Shown here piece by piece: positions 44,763-55,411 of a DNA stretch of 64,000 nucleotides. The stretch is from Oscarella lobularis (Eukaryota > Porifera > Homoscleromorpha > Homosclerophorida > Oscarellidae), in assembly GCF_947507565.1 (NCBI RefSeq), contig NC_089180.1, positions 1,674,001 to 1,738,000 on the forward strand. The letters are read 5' to 3'. Within the stretch, counting starts at the first letter, position 1; every line of letters begins with the position of its first letter. The translations under genes were made by a program, and so were the position numbers. The notes under the pieces are model-generated. The model did not search any database. It had not been told where the DNA came from and saw only the letters and a list, made by a program, of their open reading frames with translations.

Positions 44763-46255
44763 ACATCAACGAATGTTTGTCAATGCCGTGCCAAAATGGA
44801 AGGTGTGAAGATCTTGTTAAGGATTTCAACTGTGAGTGCTTTGCTGGCTATACAGGAACTTTTTGTGAAACCGGTGAGAACAGACAATTGATTATAGTTA
44901 ATATTTATTGGAATTGAATTGCAGAGATTAATGAATGTGATTCAAATCCGTGTCAGAATGGCGGGACATGTATTGACGATATCGATAGTTTCACTTGCGA
45001 CTGTCCACCAGAATTCAGCGGTTCACGATGCCATATAGGTAAAAGACCAAACTACCGGGCAATTGTTTTTTTTCCTTTGATAAACCATTCTTTCAGCCGA
45101 AGCTCGCTGTTCGTCGCGCATTGAAAACTGTACTGATTTCATTGAGTGCGCAAAAGGCGTCTTTCCATGCGACTCGCCCAACTATCTCGATACGTTCTTA
45201 TCGCCCGCATGTCCTCCTAGAGGAGATAACAATTTCACAACGTGGTTCACCGACGTCTTGATCTGTCTTGCGAACTTGACGAGCAACACTATTGCCGACG
45301 TTTACGTTGTCGATCGCACGGTTACGCCGTTTCCCGAAGTATGCCGTCTCGTCGACCATCGTTTGTTCAATCGCCTTGGAGACTGTGTACGAAGCGACGA
45401 TCTTTGTAGCGTGATTTTTTCAACGTCAGATGTGCTATTTCTACGAGGCGTTTTGGAGGAATCGTCAACGTATCGTGATGTCAATTTTGACATAATGCTG
45501 GACGTCGTGCGATCGTGTCCGAACTCGCCAAACGTTGCTGAACTTAGATCTGTTTTGGAAGAAAGAGGCTTTGTGTTATGTGGAGGGATTGATCCTGCAC
45601 AGAACTTGGAATCGCCCTCCATTATTAATGTGCTAACATCTGTACGTATTTGAAGAGTTGATTGATGGGACCGGTTCGTCTTTGCAATTAAGCGATGAGG
45701 CACTGTCGGAGTGCGAAAATCGGCGCAGGAACGGCGGCAATCGGTTCCGTCGATCAGTCAACGAAACGTCAGGTGTTTTTGGGCTCATCAGCAATGGCAC
45801 CAATGCATGCTACGAGTCCGGTCGATGTTTTCCAAGCATTAAATAACAGTCAGAGTGACAGTAATGTCACAGTTGATTGTCCAGTGTGCGGCGATGGCAT
45901 TCTTCAAATCGAGTCTGAAGAATGCGACGATGGAGGTACCGACAATGGAGACGGCTGCCCGGCCGCTTGTGAACTCGAGGATGGATTCGGGTGCCAAGTT
46001 CCAGTGGGAGGACGAACCGTTTGTCGCAACCGAACGTGCGGCGATGGAATACGAGTTCCCGGTGAAGATTGCGATTCCGGTTCGAGCAGCTTCGGCTGCG
46101 ATTCGATCAGCTGCACTATACTAGACGGATTTGCGTGTCCAGTCAACGACGAATTCAACGGGCCAAGTCAGTGCTTCAATTGCAGAAATGGAGTTCTTGA
46201 GTTCTTTGAAGAAATTAAAGTGGAAAAAAATTTTTTAAAAAACAAATTTTTCTGA
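44763..46255 (+). CDS. EGF-like and DUF4215-type extracellular protein, partial
   Basis: Separate small exons encode calcium-binding-type EGF domains: [20 protein letters not shown] and [20 protein letters not shown] (six-Cys spacing, D-x-N-E start), each flanked by GT-AG introns. The next exon (about 45100-45645) is Cys-poor: [20 protein letters not shown] ... [13 protein letters not shown] later exon has [40 protein letters not shown] and [17 protein letters not shown], a DUF4215-type Cys-rich repeat used in secreted and surface proteins. The junction at 45640-45850 is unclear, with two frames open. The 3' end fades near 46255. Signal peptide and membrane anchor are not seen, so both ends are probably missing. 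Confidence 0.6.
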
Positions 46256-46299
46256 ATGCCTGTATAGTGTGGAGAGATACGAGGCAAAGAAAATCGATC

Positions 46300-47600
46300 T
46301 TGCGCAGGAAGAGGAAAAATGGAGAGGAATATCAAAAAAGTGAGTATTTTTTCATCAAAAAATCAGACAACAACGAGTCATTTGAAGAACCTCGCAATTG
46401 AGCAGAAGACCACCACCAGTCGTCTGACAACGATGAAGACCCCCGTCTGGCCAGCTCAGTAGGAGCGCTGAGTCCAACAATTCCAATGGAAGGTACAGTT
46501 AGTGTGCACAGTTTCTCTAATTACGAGAACTCGTTTTGCGCACCGTAGAAGCGTCGCAGGAGATTCCTATGAATGCTATGTCCCATGCGTCGTCGATGAC
46601 GTTCGATTTTGGAATCGAAATCGATTGTAACTGCGGCTACAATTACGTAGGGAGGCCTTTTAGTCGTGCCGTGCATCAGTACGCGCGGTTGCTTTGCCGT
46701 AGGACGAAGGGGCTATGATTGAATGCAATCGCTGCTTTACGTGGCACCACGGTTGCTGCTATAATCGTCTTGACTTGATGCCAGACTTGCTGCTCTGCTA
46801 CAAGTGTGACCCAGTCAGTAAAGATACGAAAAATAGTGGTACTCTTTTTAATAATTTCATCTAAGGAAAAGTGCTCCGATTCGGCTCTGCACGGGTTGAA
46901 ATCGCCGACGAACGTCCGTGCGATCTTTATCTGGCGACTCGTCGTATACGTCATTATGATGGAATACCGATCAATCAATATCTACGCTAATGATCTTCGA
47001 AAGCGTCTTCACAAACGTGTGTCTGTCATCTCTAATCCATTGGATTCAAGCTCTGATGTTATGCAGGTTATCAGCTCTCCGTGATCAAAGACATTCTCAA
47101 ACGACTTGAGGGTCATGGAATTACAAAGAAATTGGCTGATGAATCCGGGTTTGACTTTTTCGGATATACACAGCGCTGAGTTCTGTAATCGGTTCTCGCG
47201 TGTAGTTGGATTCATACGAAGCCCATGAGATCGCGCGAGATGAATCAGCTTTTTGCTACCGAGCTTATTGACCAGTCGTCAAACACTGGAAAGGTCAAAA
47301 AGGAAAAGGAGGAGACGCGAAAAAGTAATGCAAGACCAAGGAAGGTTAGTTGGTATCTATATAAGATAGTATAAGAGATTTTACTGGGTTATTTCCTAGG
47401 TCAGGTCCACGTCGCGAATCAAGAGACGGCTCCTTGGAAGGCAAGAGGAGGTAAGGGCATTCAGCAACTGTGACTGCAAACAAAATTTTTTTGTTTGACT
47501 TTGACCTTCTCTCTTGCGACACAAGTCAAGATTCGGCCTTCACGCAGAGATCAAGGAGAAAGAAAAGCAGAGAAATGATCAGCAGAGCCGCTATTCACGG
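46300..47600 (+). CDS. PHD-finger gene fragments (ASH1-like layout possible)
   Basis: At 46712-46810 GAMIECNRCFTWHHGCCYNR + LDLMPDLLLCYKCDP is a clear C4HC3 PHD finger (histone-tail reader). Just before it, SSMTFDFGIEIDCNCGYNYV looks like the end of a SET domain and post-SET Cys cluster, though in a different frame. After it come VLRFGSARVEIADERPCDLY and a basic exon MNQLFATELIDQSSNTGKVK. Such an order occurs in chromatin methyltransferases of the ASH1 type, but most of the SET domain is absent here. Exon borders are tentative; it may be another partial copy. Confidence 0.4.
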
Positions 47601-48480
47601 TTGAGCTTCGACTGGAGCTAGACTATACTGTATGAATCCTATGGAGGATAGATAGTTGATGTACTCTAATAAAAAGGAAGAGCATGGAATCTTCTTCTGA
47701 CATGACGGTTACGATTTTGGACTGTAGCAGCTTTCTTCAGTCCGAACGGGGAGGGCTTCACCGTTATTGGCTAGAACTTCGTTATTTAAGGCTCCGTTTC
47801 ATTAAATTGGGTCCCGTTGCCTTGTATAGGGTTGCTATTCTATTTCTCGCTGGTTCTTACGTGAGATTACAGCTTTGTTGTCCCGTGGTTGTCCCGACCG
47901 CTCTTCTTTTCTGGCGATTCACTGTGATTTCGAGTTCCTTTTAGATTCCATTGACTTTAAGACTGCTATAAAAAGTGCTCCGACCTCTTATCGGAGTCTG
48001 CGCTCGCTCCATTCGGTCTCGTTCGACGGATTTTCGTGTGTGTGATGTTACGGAAGTCTCGTAACAATACTCTAAATTTACGTCACCTCCGTTTGTCTAC
48101 CAGAAAGCACCCTGCCCTAGCTGCGTGGTCTACGATTGTACTTTACATACTGAGACACTAGAAAAGCCGCAAACTGGAAGTCGATCTCGCTAAAATGCGA
48201 CGAAAAACACCCCCGTAAGAATCTGTAAAACGCAAAAGCGCACGCTAAGAGCGACGAAGCCCGTTTGAAGTCTGGAGCAAAAGGCAACATTCTCGAAGAC
48301 AAGGAAGCTCTCCATTGTCCAGTATCTACGAAAGAGATTCATCGACGGCCTCTCCACACGTCGAAATGCGTCTGCACTTAGATCCATAGTGTGCAGCTCC
48401 CAAGCCCACTTCAAACGAGTAAAAGCACGGTCTCAGCTGCAACATGAGAAACCACAGAAGTAGGATCTAAAATAAATAAA
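47600..48480. other. Spacer with promoter-like stretch
   Basis: TATAAAA at about 47967, with a GC-rich downstream segment ending in the inverted pair TGTTACGG...CTCGTAACA (about 48046-48066). Short open frames show no family resemblance. See the rejected list for the solo-LTR idea. Confidence 0.3.
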
Positions 48481-48509
48481 TAAATGATTAAATAAATAAC
48501 AAAACAATC

Positions 48510-49150
48510 CTACTTCAGCTCTCTCTCACATTCGACTATGACTTTAAGATTCGTATGCGCTTTAAAGCTCCACTGTGAATTCTGCGCGTAACACTCATAC
48601 TTTCCATTGCGCGCTCGATTCGCTTTGGGCACGCGCAACTCTTCCCGATACGTTCCCCCGATAGAATAATTTGAATTCGACGATACTATGGGAAGCGAGT
48701 TGAAATACCAATAAATCGTTACGCCAGTTGGCTTGTCGACAGGACAGCGCAATATTGCGTCTTCCCCCTCGCGAACCGTGTCGCTTTGAGGCAAAATTGT
48801 GAATCGATCTGAAAGAGAAAACCGGTTACCGGTATGCACATTGCCTATCCGCCCGCCGCGAGAGGAACCTATGACGGGTAAATACGCGTGAGCGCTGATG
48901 TTCGTTCCATCGGCGGTCGTCGCGTGGCAATAATAGTCGCCTTGATCTTCCATTGTAACCGAGAGGATATTCAAACGCGTCTTGGCTGTGTTGTAGACGT
49001 AGCGAAAGCCGCTGGGAACGGGGGTCGTGGGACCGATCGTCCACTTGGAAACGACTGGCTTTGGCGTCCCGGTGAGAATGCAATCAAACGTCGCCGAACC
49101 CGACAGTTTGACGTCCTTCGAACTCAAGCGAACGCCAATAGTATAAGGGT
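48510..49150 (-). CDS. Two-Ig-domain (I-set) protein fragment
   Basis: Two exons with a 70-nt GT-AG intron. Domain one: SKDVKLSGSATFDCILTGTP ... VTMEDQGDYYCHA, with both Cys and the D-x-G-x-Y-x-C motif. Domain two: DTVREGEDAILRCPVDKPTG, TIYWYFNSLPI, RARNGKYECYAQN. It ends VIVECERELK followed by a stop at 48510. I-set Ig pairs are typical of adhesion and receptor ectodomains. The N-terminal signal exon and any membrane segment are not identified, and it lies head-to-head with the LRP fragment at 49.3 kb. Confidence 0.65.
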
Positions 49151-49310
49151 CTATAAAGAGAAGGGACGGACAGTCAGGAGGACGTTTGGCGTTAGGGAAG
49201 GTTTTCTGGGCGAGTTTTGTGCGATCCGCCTATTGCTAACTCGAGATGTACGTCTCACCTGAGCCCGTTGAACATTGAGCTATGTGATACGCGTACCTTT
49301 GATCGCGATG

Positions 49311-49860
49311 AATCTCTTTCTCCTAGAAAGCAGCAAGTTTCTCATGTTCGCTCGTCGGACGGACATTCGCGTCATATCCTTTGACACGGCCACCCATCCA
49401 AACGTCATTCTGCCGCTGAAAGGTCTACGAAGCGCAATAGCGCTCGATTTCGAAATCAATCAGGTCTTCTGGAGTGACGTCACTCTCGATTTCATCAGCA
49501 GATCCAACATGAATGGTAAACGAAAACATGTCCATTATTTTTTCCTCTCCAGGTAAGGATCAAAAAGTGATTGCGTCGAATAGCCTCGAGAGTCCCACCG
49601 GCTTGGCCGTCGATTGGATCAACGAGAAAGTCTACTGGACAGACGTCGGAACGGATAAAATCGAAGTGAGCAACTTCGACGGGAGCCAACGAAGCGTCGT
49701 CATCTGGAGCGGCATGGAACGTCCGCGCGACATCGTCGTCGATCCGTCAAACGGCTATTTCTATTGGACGGACTGGGGAACGGTCGCGCTCATATCGAAG
49801 GCCTATCTCGACGGCACTCGCGCGTCCGTCGTCGTCAATTCGAATCGGTCACTGTCCCAT
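49311..49860 (+). pseudogene. LRP5/6-type YWTD beta-propeller fragment
   Basis: Two exons encode consecutive YWTD blades. The first gives KFLMFARRTDIRVISFDTAT and SAIALDFEINQVFWSDV. After an intron, [20 protein letters not shown] + [18 protein letters not shown] and [20 protein letters not shown] follow. This is the first propeller of LRP5/6-like Wnt co-receptors. Only about half a propeller is present; the frame then runs out, and the next gene lies on the other strand. Extracellular in intact relatives. Most likely an isolated duplicate. Confidence 0.7.
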
Positions 49861-50110
49861 AGTCCTCTACGTGGCTATTTAGACATTAATTCACTACTCC
49901 TGTGCGTGTGCGCGCGTGTGGGGCAAAAAATGCGTGTGTGATCTCTCCATGAAAAAACAACCCCTCTCTCTATGATCAACCTCCCGAAACCCTTCGCGTC
50001 GGCATTCCTCAGCCTATTAATAACCTCATGGCACTGCTGTCCTGCAAATCAAGTCCCCCCCCCCTCCCCTAACACACACGGCAGCCTCAAAACAAAACGG
50101 AAAGCTCAAC

Positions 50111-51414
50111 CTAAGACTCTTGACGCGCCACCCAGTCAAGGTCATGACAGTGGGCGCGATAGAGATGCCCATCGTGCTGTACCTTGAGAGCTGATCCGCA
50201 TTCGACTCCTTCCGGCCAATTCAGGGTGACGTTGACATTTGGATAGAAGGCGCGCCCTTCTTCTCCCGACCAGTCGAAATCGATGATGCGAACGTGGACG
50301 TCGTCGCTTCCCTCTTGCATGGAGACGAGCACATTCGGAGAGCGAAAATCTCCATGAACGAGACGCGTTTCGCTCTCGCCCCCGTGCAGCACGTCGAGCG
50401 CCTCCTTCATCTTTTCCTTGATCTTCTGTGTCTGAGCAGCGGAGAGGTTGAGGCAAAGGGCATCATCCAAACAGATGTAGCCGTCCAATTTCTCCATCAT
50501 GACTACCCAGAGAGAGCAGCATAATGGCAAGTGAACGATATCATAGAGCTTCGGCGCCATCCCCTTTTGTGCGCAGCGCTCATGCGCCTCCTGGCCGTAT
50601 TGGTGCGTTGAAAACTTGACAATGCCAGTCTCTGATCCGTCCTTGCTAAAGAATAATTGAGTTAATTGAGTAAAACAGAGTAGAAATGAACTTACGTGCT
50701 CATTTCAAAGACGTCTCTGTTCACGTGTCGACTGAAGCGAAAACGACCGGAAGTTCCCAGAAGCTCTGTGACGCAATCGCAAGGCAATATGCGATCCGAG
50801 TCGAATTTCATGCATTCCGCCCCGTTTATCCAAAACTTATTCAGCTCCTCGACGCCGCGTTGAAGTCGCAGCAGGAACATGGCGCACTCCTTCTCTTCAC
50901 CAGGAACGAACTCGGCTTTGGCTAGTGGACAATGGTGAATGACCATCTCGTTTTCGTCGTTGAGCATCCCAATGGCAGCGTGCAATTTGGCAAACTTGCC
51001 CTTCATTTCTAATAGCAATACAGGGTAAGCCCTTGATGCCGGATCAGAGTGTTTAGTGTCCGTCTTTTTCCCCAGCTCACGCATATAGAGCAGTAGTTGA
51101 ACAAAGGGATCCCCGGAGCCTTCACGAACCTTGAATTCTTCAATGAGAAGAGCTATAGTGTGAGGAGTCCTGCGGCTGAGGACTACCCCGTCCGGATGCT
51201 GATTACCAAAACAGTTGTCGGGTTCTTTGTCGTTACTGTCAATCTTGAAATGATGTTCTTTTGCCCATTTTTTAATAGGGAAATCTTTTCCCAGCACTTC
51301 CGAGAGGATTTCATTAATGATTGGCTGCATGAGCTCCTCTTCTGCACTTTTTTTAACAAATCCGAGGCAGTCGGACCAATTGGCATAAATGAGCTTTTGA
51401 GCAAGACCTTCCAT
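50111..51414 (-). CDS. Nuclease-kinase protein (PD-(D/E)XK-like plus atypical kinase), apparently whole
   Basis: Two exons. Exon one starts MEGLAQKLIYANWSDCLGFV (51414), is helical, then shows a nuclease-like core, HPDGVVLS ... IALLIEEFKVREGSGDP (PD and E-x-K), and ends in VNRDVFEMST at about 50695. Exon two (about 50640 down) has IVKFSTHQYGQEAHERC, APKLYDIVHLPLC and VVMMEKLDGYI (hinge), then HGDFRSPNVLV (HxDxxxxN) and IIDFDWSGE (DFG-like), ending ARQES at a stop. Both domains align in order with the gene at 27.6 kb, so this is a family. The kinase type resembles FunK1/Crinkler-associated kinases (family knowledge). Role unknown; defence or genome-conflict functions are speculation. Confidence 0.75.
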
Positions 51415-51779
51415 CCTCTTACAATCAACGTCGTCATTGCTCAGGACTGACCCCGCCGAGAAGAATGCGTGGCACAGTGTTGGCGTTGTCAGGTCAAGCT
51501 GTGCATACTCATCATACGCCTTGACGCATTCTCTAGGCTTTTTCGCAAGAGATGAGAAACTATTTTTCTAAGGTAGGTAGGAAACGCAAGAAAAATTGAA
51601 TCCTGATCTCTAGAACAGCTTTCGCTTAAACTGACCGAACGAGTCTTTCGCTTTCGCTTTCTTTTCTGCAGCTGTCTGGTAACTTCGTCAACAGGGGGTT
51701 CTGTAACTTTATCAAGAGCGGGTTCTGTAGAGGTAACTTTATCATCAGCGGGTTCTATAGAAGTAACATCAATGTGAAA

Positions 51780-52100
51780 GACAGACCTCAGACAAACACA
51801 ATTACCAGGGAAGATGTAATGCGATTTTGTTTGACTACACAATTTTGTGGTCTTGCCCTCGTACTCCATTTCAAACGTGACATTGCAGTGGTATCGACCA
51901 ATTTTCAGTTCAGGATCTTGGCGCAAAAACGAACGCAGACCATCGTTAGACACTATCCACGTCTTCTGCTCCTCTCGCGAATAGTCGACACGCCAGTCGA
52001 ACGATGGGTTCCAGCCTTCACCCCTGAAGTGGCATTGGAGTTCGTCAGAAAATACAATAACAGGGCCCTCGATGCGCGGCGTCGTTGCAACTTCTAAAGA
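51780..52100 (-). CDS. Ig-like domain exon
   Basis: After TCTCTCTTTAG the minus strand reads EVATTPRIEGPVIVFSDELQ + CHFRGEGWNPSFDWRVDYSR and later DPELKIGRYHCNVTFEMEYE. Two Cys about 55 residues apart, a Trp between and the G-x-Y-x-C motif indicate an Ig-like fold. It ends in a Lys/Arg-rich low-complexity frame further down (to 51489) that may be intron. No neighbouring exons were recognised upstream (52.1-52.6 kb). Confidence 0.45.
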
Positions 52101-52753
52101 GAGAGAGAAAGTGAGAAAATCAATTGTGACAGTGCGTCAAAACATACGGCGTGCGGCCATTATTCGCGTCACGTGAGAAAATAGCTGTCGATATTCGAGA
52201 TCTACACGGAAATTCTTCGTTAGTTCCAGCTTCAGCTAACTCGAGCTGCAAGGGAGGAGTGCGTAGAGGACAACGTGAAAGGAATTCGCCTAGAGCTGCT
52301 TTCGCGTGGACGGCGAGAGGACTGGATTTCACACTTTCGCATAACGTTGTTCACTGGTGGGCCCCCTCTCTCCAAATTGCTGCCTTTCGCCGATCTCGCT
52401 CTTTTATTCCGGCTAATCGAACGAGATCGGCGCGTGCTATACGCCTTCGGGTCGAAACAAAAAGCGCGCAGCGGTAAATCGAAGGAAATCCACCGTTTCA
52501 AGACGCAAACAATGTCCCATCCTTACCGGTAGAAGCGAACAGCCACTGTTCAACCGTCTCGAACGCCGGAGAAACGTCGAGAAGATAGATTCAGCAAGAA
52601 GAGGAAGCGCGGCGAGCGAGCGAATGCTTTGTGTAGCGCACTTTACTCGTCAAGCAGGTTCTACTGGAAACCTACAGCGCGCTAAAGTAACTAGTTCTGT
52701 ACATTTCTGTCAGGGATATAATAGAAGCAACCAGCCGACCTCTTGCGACCAAA

Positions 52754-53450
52754 ATGCCGCGAAGCAAGGTGCCCCAGTCGCAGTTGCGATCTCATGGACG
52801 TCTTCCCGCGTCTCCGGCCACGTCCGAGCCAGCGATCCACGCACCACCACGAAACATCGCGGACCAACTCCCAAGAGTCGTAAGCGCGCAATAGCCTCGC
52901 AAGCCAGGCGGCAAGACCAGCGAGCCCTCCCCCGAAATTCTAGCCGGCTAACTAGTTGTATGCAGAGACCATGGACCGCGCAATTTCCAAGCGAAAGCGC
53001 CGGTATCGACCGGGCGTCAAAGCTCTGAAGGAGATACGGGCTTTTCAACATTCTTATCATCTCCTTATACGAAAACTTCCATTTGCGAGACTGGTAAGCC
53101 TTGCACAAATGAGCTAGAGATAAAAAAATTTGCATGGAAAATAATTATCGTTATTGGTATTGGAAATTCGCTACGTAATTAGTTCTAATTTAAGGTGAGG
53201 GAAATAGCGAATGAATGCACTCGTACGGCGCTGAAATGGAGGTTAAAGGCTATCGAAGCACTCCAGGAAGCTGCAGAAGCATACTTAATCCACCTCTTTG
53301 AAGACACGTTCGCAGACAGCATATTTATTGATTTATCCAATTTTTAGATTCTTTTCTAGTAATCTGTGCGCTATTCATGCTAGGAGAGTGACGATAATGC
53401 CGAAGGACATCCAGCTAGCTCGACGTATTCGAGGAGTTGACAGAGCATGA
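52754..53450 (+). CDS. CENP-A-like histone H3 variant
   Basis: Four exons: 52754-52879, 52956-53093, 53195-53307, 53360-53450; phases fit and the product is 155 residues. The N-tail ([20 protein letters not shown]..., about 60 residues) is Pro/Ser/Arg-rich and unlike canonical H3 (no ARTKQTARKS). The histone fold follows: [96 protein letters not shown]. Loop 1 is one residue longer than H3 and carries Trp, and [12 protein letters not shown] is CENP-A-like; the NLCAIHA segment is canonical H3. The last intron has a weak donor (AC|GTTCGC) but rebuilds the codon exactly. CENP-A marks centromeric nucleosomes. A divergent non-centromeric H3 variant is the alternative. Confidence 0.8.
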
Positions 53451-53694
53451 CTTTGCCAATACAGTACTGTAGTGTTATATTGACATAACCTAAAACTATA
53501 TTTTCTGTGACGTTGAAATTGTAGCACTGTTTACTTATCCGTTCTGCGATGCACGTGTGTTCTCGAGCAATATAGCCCTATGCTTGCTCTCAATGTCTAA
53601 ATGGACTGCAAACTACGCCCATGTGGTCCGTGTAGTAGGCGTGTACCATGTGGCCATTTCCTATTTGTAAATTCTAAATTTTAATTTCTAGCTT

Positions 53695-53935
53695 CTAATT
53701 CATACTCATCAATGAGAAGGACAAGCTCTTTTCCTTCCTAGCATAGGTTTCCTCAAATAATCTGGAGATCATTGAAATAGGATGGGGCGGATATCCGGGA
53801 GTAGAAATCTTAACCCCCTTACGATCAGCAATGCTAAGCAACTAAATAAAGAAAAACCGTTATCTATTAGCATTCATTGTATCATTCAAAGGATTCTCAC
53901 CAATTCGCCTAAACATAACTTGTAAATTTCCGTTC
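53695..53935 (-). pseudogene. Degraded partial copy of the AAA-ATPase-like gene
   Basis: The plus-strand text TTCATACTCATCAATGAGAA, ATCATTGAAATAG and GCAACTAAATAAA parallels 41825-42050, covering the Walker B exon edge and its intron, with substitutions and small gaps. Intronic sequence is included, so this arose by DNA duplication, not retroposition. Confidence 0.75.
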
Positions 53936-54140
53936 CTTTAAGGGAGTTTTTGTGTAAGGGGGTCGATAAAACCTTTTTAGAAAAGTTTTAGTAACCATGG
54001 CAACGGATGGGTCCCGGAGTTCCTTAGTGTTAGAGGACTGGAAAGGGAGATTTGGAGCCTGATCTATGCTTTTAGTGCCGAGTTATGATCGGTTAAAGAG
54101 GTGGTGGTAAGGGGAATTCTTTTAAGATTTTTAGTTGCCT
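53935..54140 (+). repeat. Dispersed repeat, copy 2
   Basis: Related to 32285-32495 block for block (TAACCATGGCAACGG, GTTCCTTAG, GACTGGAAAGGGAGA, TTTTTAGTTGCC). It begins directly where the AAA-ATPase-like fragment ends. Confidence 0.7.
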
Positions 54141-54298
54141 AACGTGAGCCGTGCTTATTGGCAACAATAAGACTTTGCCGATCGTTAGCTAACTCAGGTG
54201 CTCTCCTCAATAGTGTATAGCGTTCAATGTTTGATGCCAATTTTAATCATTAGGTAATCCGGGGCGTGCTTTACCAGTCCGGGACTGCAGTGCGAGCC

Positions 54299-54391
54299 AT
54301 GAATGAACCAAACTCTCCGCCTGGCGAAGCGATCCTGCGTCCTTTGGCGGCTACACCTCTTCAGAAAGTCTTTGTTCTTCAAGCAAGGTAA
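54299..54391 (+). other. Possible first coding exon
   Basis: ATG in good context, MNEPNSPPGEAILRPLAATP + LQKVFVLQA, ending at AG|GTAAGC. Family not recognised. It could begin the coiled-coil gene that resumes at 55.4 kb, with the WDR35 fragment lying in its intron. Confidence 0.35.
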
Positions 54392-54871
54392 GCGTTCGCG
54401 CGCTTCAAACTCGTTTTCGCGACGATTTGGTATCCGACTACGCCGCTAATCGCTTTCCCCTCATTTTTCCACGTTCCTCGCTTTCCGTACGCATCCAGTC
54501 TGTTGCGCAGGGAAGTTCTTTTACTCGAACCGAAGCGTCTCGGCCTCTCTTCGCGATCCGCTGGGTTTCCGAGCCCCAAATTTAGAGACGCCAGCACGGG
54601 CTGAGCTCCAACTGCGTAAATATGTACGTAGCCTCACTAAAACGTTTTGAGTTTCTTTCAGGAGCCTACAGCGGAGATGAGAACGTCGTTGGGAAGAGAG
54701 TAACGAAGGACGAAAGGACTTGGGAATGCCATCGTCAGACGTATTTTTGTAACGTTGGAGCTGTGGGAGGTGATCCGTGAACCTCACTCCGTGGAAGCTC
54801 TAATAGATTCGTTGCTGTAGCTAGAGCCTTTCTGACGGCGCTAAGTGTTTAGAATACACGCTGTGTTCTTC

Positions 54872-55370
54872 TCAGTGACCTGGCTGTCGACATTCGAATG
54901 AAACTGGGAGATTGGTTCGGAGTTGTTCACCTCTTGAAAACCGGAGGCGGTGCCGGTGAGAACACCAAGGACCGTACAGGCATTTTTTAAAAAAGCGTTT
55001 TAGGCAATGACGCCCTACTGGAAAAAGCCTGGAACGACTACTACGCGGACAGACAAAAATGGTACTTGAAGAAACTTTTCTAAAATGTTTTCCATGCAAC
55101 AGAAAGACACTCGCAGGCAAAATGCCGTTTCCTACTATCTGCAAGGTCGCAATCAGGAACGATTGGCTCATTGCTACTACATGCTTGAGGACTACAATGG
55201 CTTGGAGAATCTTGTTCTCTCCCTTCCAGAGAACTCTCCGTTGTTCGGCGTGAGTGAGCATTGGCCTATATACAAAGTTATTATTAGTGTATTAGACTAT
55301 TGGTGGCATGTTTGTCACTGTTGGAATGTGTGAACGTGAGCAAGCTGTTCTGGCTTATGTGAAGGTAGCG
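54872..55370 (+). pseudogene. WDR35: WDR35 (IFT121) C-terminal TPR-like fragment
   Basis: Three exons read DLAVDIRMKLGDWFGVVHLL, then DALLEKAWNDYYADRQKW, then [20 protein letters not shown] + [21 protein letters not shown] last frame-shifted piece reads [17 protein letters not shown]. This tracks the IFT121 (ciliary retrograde IFT-A) helical-repeat region almost residue for residue. The WD40 propellers upstream and the zinc-binding end downstream are absent, and Gly-Asp-Tyr-Phe is shortened (WNDYYADRQ). An isolated piece of a ciliary transport gene. Confidence 0.75.
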
Positions 55371-55411
55371 TGTTTACTTTTTGTACTAAGAACGCTTATA
55401 TCTTTAATTAG

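Noticed and set aside
47640-48070. Possible solo LTR (TATAAAA, GC-rich tail, TGTTACGG...CTCGTAACA)
   Set aside because: Neither a matching 5' boundary nor a convincing target duplication was found and no related copy is in the window; too weak to annotate.
52624-53028. 134-codon ORF overlapping the H3 variant
   Set aside because: It is a shadow frame of the spliced histone gene, whose exons reconstruct a full histone fold.
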